A stretch of 32,186 nucleotides of DNA, from positions 1 to 32,186 of the IMG/VR virus record IMGVR_UViG_3300009593_000071. One strand, 5' to 3'. The stretch is from a virus. Shown one piece after another: positions 24,243-30,041 of this stretch. Position numbers and translations under genes: made by a program. The notes under the pieces were generated by a model. It was not told where the DNA came from and did no database searches. It saw only the letters and a program-made list of their open reading frames with translations. Each line of letters starts with the position of its first letter. Position 1 is the first letter of the stretch.

Positions 24243-24877
24243 TGCCAAAGCGATATAGTTTGATGAAAGTTGAAGATGACGATTCTACCGGTAAACCGGT
24301 AACGGATAAAGATAGTGACTTTCACAAAAAACAAGTATTAGAAAAACTTGTTGTAAAAAATACATCAACTAGTGAAAATAATATATTGATGATCACTAAA
24401 GCAGACACTTCTGCCGCTGGTCCTCATATGACGTTTCATAGAGATTCTACCAGTCCAGCACAAGGTGATCAAATAGGAAAAATACAATGGAAAGGCATGA
24501 ATGATGACGGTGAGCAAATCAGATATGCAAGTATTCATTCAGTAATTAAAGACGCAAGAAAAGGCACAGACGATTCTAACTTAACATTTACGATAAGAGT
24601 TGGTGGACAACATAAGTCAATGTTGGTTGTACAAAACGATGGAGTACTTGTTCATGTAGACAAACCGTTAATGTTACAAACAACAGGATATAAAAAAACA
24701 AGATTATACGGAACTGCCGCAACGGCAAGAAGAGATATTGTATTTCCTGATCAAAGTGGTACTGTAATGGTTAACGAATCAGGTAAAGTAATGGCAACTG
24801 ACTTGCCTACAAGTGATCCCAACAATGCGGGTCAACTTTGGAACGATTCTGGTACTGTAAAAATTAGTGCTGGTTAA
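24242..24877 (+). CDS. Fibre-associated structural protein
   Basis: A 211-residue protein. Residues 45-115 (MITKADTSAAGPHMTFHRDS, DQIGKIQWKGMNDDGEQIRY, ASIHSVIKDARKGTDDSNL) repeat the module in the C-terminal third of the upstream fibre (SSAGPVISLKRNSSSPAD.. LGQIKFKGENDNDQEVNY). The end, LPTSDPNNAGQLWNDSGTVK then ISAG, is a very common C-terminus of marine phage tail and fibre proteins. Start overlaps the stop of the open frame extension (TAATG) with Shine-Dalgarno AAGGAGG just upstream, so it was built to be coupled to a full-length upstream fibre. Its stop shares TTAA with the convergent Nudix gene. Confidence 0.72.
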   Translation: MPKRYSLMKVEDDDSTGKPVTDKDSDFHKKQVLEKLVVKNTSTSENNILMITKADTSAAGPHMTFHRDSTSPAQGDQIGKIQWKGMNDDGEQIRYASIHSVIKDARKGTDDSNLTFTIRVGGQHKSMLVVQNDGVLVHVDKPLMLQTTGYKKTRLYGTAATARRDIVFPDQSGTVMVNESGKVMATDLPTSDPNNAGQLWNDSGTVKISAG

Positions 24878-25302
24878 ACAATTAAATCTAAAACAGTCTG
24901 TAACTTACCTCTAATTGATTTATTATTAAGAGTATTTTTTAGTCCGGCGTGTAAGTTTTTTGGCCAACATTCAAAAGCACACCAACAATATCCCGAATGT
25001 TCTCCGTTTAGTTTTGGAAGAAATTCATTTTCAATAGCAATTAGATAGGTATTAAATTTAAACTTTTGATCGTTTGATGTAAACAATTCTAAAGGAATTA
25101 CTTTCTTGAATGATGGAGTTTTACCAACTTCTTCCTCTACTTCTCTTTTTAAACCGTCAAATGCTGATTCATTGTATTTGGTCATTCCGCCGACCAATCC
25201 CCAAGCACCTTTGGTTTTACTGTCTGTTCTTTGTAAAAATAAAAATCTTTTCGTGCTTGTTGCGTAAAATAATGCACCAGAACATATTATACTATTTGAC
25301 AT
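24874..25302 (-). CDS. Nudix hydrolase
   Basis: A 142-residue protein with a complete Nudix box, Gx5Ex7REUxEExGU, at residues 39-61 (Gly39, Glu45, Arg53-Glu54, Glu57-Glu58, Gly60). The preceding FLFLQRTDSKTKGAWGLVGG is the usual substrate-side strand and loop. These enzymes hydrolyse nucleoside diphosphate-linked compounds such as oxidised dNTPs, ADP-ribose or dinucleoside polyphosphates; the substrate cannot be told here. T4 also has a Nudix protein (NudE), but direct orthology is not claimed. No late motif at the usual leaderless spacing and no Shine-Dalgarno is visible, unlike most neighbours. Tail-to-tail with the fibre protein, sharing TTAA. Confidence 0.88.
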   Translation of the reverse strand: MSNSIICSGALFYATSTKRFLFLQRTDSKTKGAWGLVGGMTKYNESAFDGLKREVEEEVGKTPSFKKVIPLELFTSNDQKFKFNTYLIAIENEFLPKLNGEHSGYCWCAFECWPKNLHAGLKNTLNNKSIRGKLQTVLDLIV

Positions 25303-25333
25303 AATTTATTATAACAATATTATTTTTTTAAGT

Positions 25334-26770
25334 CTATGGATTATTAACGTCTGTGCTTGGATCGTATTGTGAACTACCGCCATCTAATACCATAGTCCAT
25401 TTACCGGCTATGTAAACGCCTTCGTATGATTTTAACCATTCAACACCATTCCATTTGTATTGAATTCCTGTGTTTAAATTGGTTACATAGTGTTGTGTAG
25501 AATCAGGATTTGATGCATCAAACACAACAGACCATTTTGATGTGCTTGAGTTGTATTGAATAATATCATTTACACTTGCCTCTATATCACCCCAAGATGT
25601 TGTTGAATCTCCTAGTTCGTCAATTATCAAATATCTTGTACCATTTGCAACTGTGCCAGGATTAAATGTTAAAGGATTAACAATTTTGTTTACTGATGTT
25701 AATGTATTACCAGGAATTGTATCAGAATCAATATTAAAAAGTAAAATAGTTTCATCTAATGTTGATGTAGAGATTGTACCAACTACTTCATTTCCATTTT
25801 CTTGTTGTAATTTAATTTGCGATGTTCCATTTGTGATTTGGCCATATTGTGCAAGTAAAATGTTCCAATTTAATGGTGGACCAAATGTTTCAAAAGGATC
25901 TAAATTTGTTTTGTTTGTAGTACCTGAATAATATCCTGGGCCTGCTGATGTACTATCTTTTAATCCTGTTGATCCTAACAGTCTCAATTGATTACCCATT
26001 AATAAAATGTTGTATTGTTGCGGTGTGATATAACTTCTCGATATCAGTGTTCCGTCTATTAATCCTTTATTCATAGCACCTGTGCCTGAATCGTCATAGA
26101 TACTCATAATAATTTTTTGTATTACACCCAATTTAGAAACTTTGACCGGTGGAGATAACCATATCGGCATTGAAAAAGTCAATGTAGCAACATCTATTTC
26201 TGTATCAGCACCAACTGGAATCGTTCTTGAACTGAATGTTACTCCAGTTAATTCGATATAACTTAAACTTGTCCAATCAATGTAGTTGTCTGATTTTTGT
26301 ATCTCAAAGTCTGGATTGAATAGATATAAAATTTGCTCCATAATTTGTAATTTCATATCAGTATTTGTAGAAAAAATATCTGCTGTTACATTCAATCTAA
26401 ACGGAGAAGGCATAACTTTTTCAACTGTATAACCTGCACCTAATTTATTTGTATACTGTTTAGTAGTTTCGTCGTAGTGTCTTTCTTTTAAATGTTGTTT
26501 CTCAATATGGTAAGGATTCTGCATTCTTTCTCTGTCGTATTCTAAGCCAGAAACATATGCGGCAATTCTTGGTGCAGATTGTAAAAAGTTTTCTGAATTA
26601 TTTTTAATAATGTTTGCTACCTGTCTGGTCATATCTCCGTAAATTACAGGTACTTGTCTTAAATTAATTTGTCCATCTTTTGCTTTTCCTGTTTCCACAG
26701 AAAAATTACTCAATACTCTAATAAATTGAGTGACAAATTTTCGTATTTGACCTTCGTAAAAGTGTAGCAT
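25334..26770 (-). CDS. 15: Tail sheath stabiliser/completion protein gp15
   Basis: A 478-residue protein. The first about 215 residues follow T4 gp15: HFYEGQIRKFVTQFIRVLSN, INLRQVPVIYGDMTRQ, QSAPRIAAYVSGLEYDRER, VMPSPFRLNVTADIFSTNTD, MKLQIMEQILYLFNPDFEIQ and ATLTFSMPIWLSPPVKV. gp15 caps the head-proximal end of the tail and joins it to the neck. The C-terminal about 200 residues, including DIIQYNSSTSKWSVVFDAS and GIQYKWNGVEWLKSYEGVYI, are absent in T4 gp15 (272 residues) but resemble extensions in marine homologues. The start overlaps the gp14 stop (TAATG), so gp14 and gp15 are coupled. Confidence 0.85.
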   Translation of the reverse strand: MLHFYEGQIRKFVTQFIRVLSNFSVETGKAKDGQINLRQVPVIYGDMTRQVANIIKNNSENFLQSAPRIAAYVSGLEYDRERMQNPYHIEKQHLKERHYDETTKQYTNKLGAGYTVEKVMPSPFRLNVTADIFSTNTDMKLQIMEQILYLFNPDFEIQKSDNYIDWTSLSYIELTGVTFSSRTIPVGADTEIDVATLTFSMPIWLSPPVKVSKLGVIQKIIMSIYDDSGTGAMNKGLIDGTLISRSYITPQQYNILLMGNQLRLLGSTGLKDSTSAGPGYYSGTTNKTNLDPFETFGPPLNWNILLAQYGQITNGTSQIKLQQENGNEVVGTISTSTLDETILLFNIDSDTIPGNTLTSVNKIVNPLTFNPGTVANGTRYLIIDELGDSTTSWGDIEASVNDIIQYNSSTSKWSVVFDASNPDSTQHYVTNLNTGIQYKWNGVEWLKSYEGVYIAGKWTMVLDGGSSQYDPSTDVNNP

Positions 26771-27936
26771 TAATTGTCAGCCTTTGGTTTTAATGCGTCA
26801 GTCAAACTTTGTCTCTGTTCAACAGTTAAACCGTTGATAGTAGTAGATCCTGATGCATTAACAAATTTAGTTTTCCAATTCTTTCTTGTGTCGTCGTTAG
26901 TTGTAGTTAACCTTATAGAATCTTCAACCTTAACCCATCTGGTACCATCATAACGGAATAATCTATTTGGTAAAAAGTCAGTTCTCAACCAATAATCTCC
27001 ATTGTTAACATTTGATGTAGGAAACGAAGTTCCAAAACCTGAAGGGTATCCATTAGGTGCCTGGCCGTCTCCATCGTAGTAAAATCCATAAGTTGAACTT
27101 GCCGGTGTATCTATTGTTGCATTTATTGGCTTGTTAGTTGCTATTCTTTCAGTAGAATTGACATTATCAGTTCTAACATTACCTCGTTCATCTATTGGTG
27201 TTACATAATATTGTTTAAAATTAAATCCTGATTTAGGTGCATCTGCTTCTGCTTGATTAACTATTGAATCATTAATTTCTTTTTCTTTGTTAAACGAACT
27301 CATATAACTTGCAAGTGAACCTTCTGTTGTTGCATCTCCAACAATGTCTCTGAATTCTTGCGAGTCTACTAAAGTTTTACATTTTAATCTTAATAGATGT
27401 GGCCACCAAGTTTGTGAAAATCCTTCTGCGGCTCTGTTTACATCTTCAATTACATAGTATCTTTTTAGTGCAATTGGTATGGTCTCATCTAATGAATAAT
27501 CCTCTTTCATATGAGGGAATTCTAATACATCTCCTGACATAGGTTTTCTACCTATTCTTTCAACTACATCATTTAAATGCACAGTAACAAAAATTGTATC
27601 GTTCTGTAAAAACATACCAAATTGTGATAGGTTAAAATCTATATCTTGAACGTTGTATATGCCTCTAACTGAATAGATATCTGATGAATATTTTCTATCT
27701 CTGTTCTCTAAAAATAATAAATCTTGTATTGTTAATTCATTAACTTTGTTATCGGTATAGTTTGGCTGTGTTGGTGATGCTGGACCATCTTTGTTAGTTT
27801 CTCCTTGGTCATACGGTCCTAAATACTTGTGAAAATTTAGGTCTGTTCCACCCACTTGAAACATCTCATTTATGTTGCGATCAAAAAACTTGTAATCGTT
27901 TCCTTTTTCCGGTTTAAAAATAGATAATCTTGGCAT
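26770..27936 (-). CDS. 14: Neck protein gp14
   Basis: A 388-residue protein matched to T4 gp14, which with gp13 forms the neck that joins packaged head to tail. The recognisable core is IDFNLSQFGMFLQNDTIFVT, then LNDVVERIGRKPMSGDVLEF and PHMKEDYSLDETIPIALKRY, parallel to the T4 FGMQVQDEVTL...GKEPKEGDLIYFP region. Length exceeds T4 gp14 (256 residues), with a C-terminal part holding DGTRWVKVEDSIRLTTTNDD. A GTG at 27942 could extend it by two codons, but the ATG at 27936 is 7 nt from a perfect late motif, which is the usual spacing here, so ATG is chosen. Divergent from gp13. Confidence 0.82.
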   Translation of the reverse strand: MPRLSIFKPEKGNDYKFFDRNINEMFQVGGTDLNFHKYLGPYDQGETNKDGPASPTQPNYTDNKVNELTIQDLLFLENRDRKYSSDIYSVRGIYNVQDIDFNLSQFGMFLQNDTIFVTVHLNDVVERIGRKPMSGDVLEFPHMKEDYSLDETIPIALKRYYVIEDVNRAAEGFSQTWWPHLLRLKCKTLVDSQEFRDIVGDATTEGSLASYMSSFNKEKEINDSIVNQAEADAPKSGFNFKQYYVTPIDERGNVRTDNVNSTERIATNKPINATIDTPASSTYGFYYDGDGQAPNGYPSGFGTSFPTSNVNNGDYWLRTDFLPNRLFRYDGTRWVKVEDSIRLTTTNDDTRKNWKTKFVNASGSTTINGLTVEQRQSLTDALKPKADN

Positions 27937-27943
27937 ACACACA

Positions 27944-27974
27944 TATTTATAGATACTACAAGAACTTATAAATA
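27944..27974. promoter_or_regulatory. Back-to-back late promoters of gp14 and gp13
   Basis: TATAAATA on the minus strand at 27944-27951 and on the plus strand at 27967-27974, separated by 15 nt. The two ATGs are only 43 nt apart and both transcripts would be leaderless. Confidence 0.8.
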
Positions 27975-27979
27975 TGAGT

Positions 27980-28741
27980 ATGTCAGAACTACAAACAGGA
28001 CAACAAGATATATTCGATTACGTTAAAAATAACCTAGGTGAGGGTATGATTGACGTTGAATTAGACCCAAAACATTACCAAACTGCGTTAGATCGAGCCA
28101 TTAACAGATATAGACAAAGATCGTCGAATGCTGTGGAAGAATCTTATGCTTTTTTAACACTGAAAAAAGACCAGAACAAATATATTCTTCCGGATGAGAT
28201 TATTAACGTGAGAAGATTACACAGAAGAACGGTAGGCTCTCGTACAGAAGGTGGCCAAGGTGGTACACTTTTTGAACCGTTCAATCTTGCATACACTAAC
28301 ACTTACTTGTTAAGAGCAGGAGCAACGGGTGGACTAGCCACTTACTATGCTTTTGCATCTTATCAAGAGTTAGTTGGAAAAATGTTTGGTTCGTTCATAC
28401 AGTTCCATTTTGATGTAGCAACAAAAACTTTAACAATTACACAAAGACCAAGAGCAGACAACGAATCTATTTTGTTACATACTGATAATTACAGACCTGA
28501 CATAACATTGTTCAAAGACATCTATTCTAAACCTTGGATAAGAGATTATACTCTTGCAGTTTGTAAAGTTATGCTAGGACAAGCAAGATCCAAATTCCAA
28601 ACAATCGCTGGACCACAAGGTGGTACAACACTGAACGGTGATGCACTAAAAAATGAAGGTACAGCAGAAATTGAAAGACTAGATCAAGAAGTTAATAATT
28701 TCTCTGAAGGCGGCACACCACATAGTTTTGTGATAGGTTAA
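27980..28741 (+). CDS. 13: Neck protein gp13
   Basis: A 253-residue neck protein homologous to T4 gp13 (309 residues), acting with gp14 at the head-tail connector. Features: IFDYVKNNLGEGMIDVELDP, HYQTALDRAINRYRQRSSNA, YILPDEIINVRRLHRR, then FGSFIQFHFDVATKTLTITQ and YRPDITLFKDIYSKPWIRDY followed by a helix with CKVMLGQARSKF, the typical gp13 layout. An ATG at 27974 lies two codons further upstream, but it overlaps the last base of the TATAAATA motif and would not be in the mRNA, so ATG 27980 (5 nt from the motif) is chosen. Confidence 0.85.
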   Translation: MSELQTGQQDIFDYVKNNLGEGMIDVELDPKHYQTALDRAINRYRQRSSNAVEESYAFLTLKKDQNKYILPDEIINVRRLHRRTVGSRTEGGQGGTLFEPFNLAYTNTYLLRAGATGGLATYYAFASYQELVGKMFGSFIQFHFDVATKTLTITQRPRADNESILLHTDNYRPDITLFKDIYSKPWIRDYTLAVCKVMLGQARSKFQTIAGPQGGTTLNGDALKNEGTAEIERLDQEVNNFSEGGTPHSFVIG

Positions 28742-28757
28742 TTCATTACCTAAAATT

Positions 28758-28765
28758 TTTAAATA
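28758..28765 (+). promoter_or_regulatory. Late promoter motif TTTAAATA
   Basis: 8 nt before the ATG at 28774, with no Shine-Dalgarno. Confidence 0.55.
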
Positions 28766-28773
28766 ATATTACC

Positions 28774-28974
28774 ATGGCAAGAGTAACAGTACAAGTACAA
28801 TCTGACGGAAAGAAAAAAGGTGTTAGTAAGTTAAACTACAACGAACTAAATCAATTGGTAAATCAACTAGAGTCAGATGTTAATAAAGCAAAAAATAATC
28901 CTAATCTACAGAAACAAATATTAAATCAAGTTTCAGACGCAAAAACAGAGATTGCAAAACGTATCATAAAGTAG
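28774..28974 (+). CDS. Small helical protein of unknown function
   Basis: A 66-residue basic protein: short beta start (MARVTVQVQSDGKKKGVS), then one long helix with heptad-like spacing (YNELNQLVNQLESDVNKAKN, LQKQILNQVSDAKTEIAKRI), likely a coiled-coil hairpin. I do not recognise a family. It lies between gp13 and the dNMP kinase, with a late promoter motif of its own. Confidence 0.6.
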   Translation: MARVTVQVQSDGKKKGVSKLNYNELNQLVNQLESDVNKAKNNPNLQKQILNQVSDAKTEIAKRIIK

Positions 28975-28986
28975 TATAATCTATAA

Positions 28987-29601
28987 ATGCTTATAGGTAT
29001 TTGTGGATTAATAGGTTCAGGAAAAGACACAGTCGCAGAAAGACTGGTTAATGAACACAGTTATAAAAGAGATTCTTTTGCAAAAAGTTTAAAAGATGCA
29101 GTAGCATCAATGTTTAATTGGGATAGAGATCTTCTAGAAGGCAGAGGACAATCCAGCAGACATTGGCGTGAACAACCTGACAAGTTTTGGAGCGAACGTT
29201 TTGGCAGAGAAGTTTCACCAAGATCAATATTACAACAATTTGGCACAGAAGTTATGCGTGGGCAAATGTATGACGGCATATGGGTTGACAGTTGCATAGG
29301 TAGATACAAAGGTGAAAATACTGTTATATCTGATACAAGATTTCCTAATGAAATTAAAAGAATAAAAGAATGTGGTGGAGTAATTTTACTAGTAAAAAGA
29401 TTTAAAGATCCGGATTGGTTTACAAGTTATGTTGAGGGCAATATAGAACCTAAAGGTATACATTCTTCAGAATATATGTGGGCAAAATCCGAGTTTGATT
29501 ATATCATTGAAAATAACGGAAGTTTAGAAGAACTAAATGAGAAGGTCGATAGTTTTATACATCGGCTTCAAGATCCCCAACTTTCCAACGCAGTTTCCTA
29601 A
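28987..29601 (+). CDS. 1: Deoxynucleoside monophosphate kinase (gp1-like)
   Basis: A 204-residue P-loop kinase: IGICGLIGSGKDTVAE (residues 3-18) is the Walker A with the 'GSGKDT' typical of phage dNMP kinases. RDSFAKSLKDAVASMFNWDR is the helix binding the monophosphate, and SILQQFGTEVMRGQMYDGIW is the strongly conserved gp1-family segment, followed by VISDTRFPNEIKRIKECGG as Walker B region. It makes dNDPs from dNMPs for phage DNA synthesis. A little shorter than T4 gp1 (241 residues). The ATG lies inside a late-like TATAAATG, so that motif cannot drive this start; it is probably read from the upstream transcript or an unseen early/middle promoter. Tail overlaps the HNH gene by 47 nt. Confidence 0.88.
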   Translation: MLIGICGLIGSGKDTVAERLVNEHSYKRDSFAKSLKDAVASMFNWDRDLLEGRGQSSRHWREQPDKFWSERFGREVSPRSILQQFGTEVMRGQMYDGIWVDSCIGRYKGENTVISDTRFPNEIKRIKECGGVILLVKRFKDPDWFTSYVEGNIEPKGIHSSEYMWAKSEFDYIIENNGSLEELNEKVDSFIHRLQDPQLSNAVS

Positions 29602-29914
29602 CACTTGCTAGTCGTTGGCAATTAGCACACACAGTTTTTAAATTTACTTCATTAACATTATTCTTATTTCCGTCTATAAAAATAACATCTAGTTGGATAT
29701 GTTCTATTGCTTTAAAACTGCATAATTCACATCTTTTCTTTTTAACATAACCAGATCTTTGTAGCGGAGTTACACCACCTATCCTAAGATTTTTTGCTTT
29801 TCTAATACAAGTATCGCACTGCTTACGCCAGTATATTTTTTTGCCTTTTTTATAAGCATAAGCTCTTGGCTTTTCCTTGCATTTAACACACAACGGTCTA
29901 GTTCCAATATCCAT
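29555..29914 (-). CDS. HNH-like zinc protein with altered catalytic positions
   Basis: A 119-residue protein with four CxxC knuckles: Cys9/12, Cys33/36, Cys62/65 and Cys96/99. The segment LDVIFIDGNKNNVNEVNLKT then VCANCQRL (75-102) has the beta-beta-alpha-metal layout of HNH nucleases (IDGN..NN..NL.T.C.NC), but the position where the catalytic His stands in active enzymes (H before IDGN) is Phe79, and the last His of the motif is Gln100. Zinc binding is thus kept while nuclease activity is doubtful; it may be a DNA- or RNA-binding protein. Related proteins near structural genes of cyanophages are annotated as HNH endonucleases. Late motif GTTAAATA lies 8 nt before the ATG. Convergent to gp1 with a 47-nt overlap. 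Confidence 0.7.
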   Translation of the reverse strand: MDIGTRPLCVKCKEKPRAYAYKKGKKIYWRKQCDTCIRKAKNLRIGGVTPLQRSGYVKKKRCELCSFKAIEHIQLDVIFIDGNKNNVNEVNLKTVCANCQRLASVRKLRWKVGDLEADV

Positions 29915-29922
29915 AGTAATCG

Positions 29923-29930
29923 TATTTAAC
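29923..29930 (-). promoter_or_regulatory. Late promoter motif GTTAAATA (minus strand)
   Basis: 8 nt before the ATG of the HNH-like gene, with no Shine-Dalgarno. Confidence 0.5.
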
Positions 29931-29947
29931 GTCGCCTATATAGGTAC

Positions 29948-29966
29948 CAAAATTAGGTTAATTTTG
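29948..29966. repeat. AT-rich inverted repeat between the HNH-like gene and gp18
   Basis: CAAAATTA (29948-29955) and TAATTTTG (29959-29966) with a 3-nt spacer. Role unknown; no T-run suggesting a terminator on the plus strand. Confidence 0.4.
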
Positions 29967-29986
29967 TCATAAAAACAGCAATCACT

Positions 29987-30031
29987 ACTAAATAACGTAT
30001 AACATTAATATTAATGTGAATTTGCGAGGAG
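29987..30031 (+). promoter_or_regulatory. Late promoter and hairpin leader of gp18
   Basis: ACTAAATA at 29987-29994. A perfect 16-nt palindrome, ACATTAATATTAATGT (30002-30017), starts 7 nt after the motif at the predicted mRNA 5' end. Shine-Dalgarno GAGGAG (30026-30031) is 10 nt from the ATG. Confidence 0.7.
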
Positions 30032-30041
30032 ATTAAACAAT

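Noticed and set aside
28982-28989. TATAAATG as a late promoter for the dNMP kinase
   Set aside because: The ATG is inside the motif, so a transcript from it would start downstream of the start codon. No other ATG nearby gives the conserved P-loop start.
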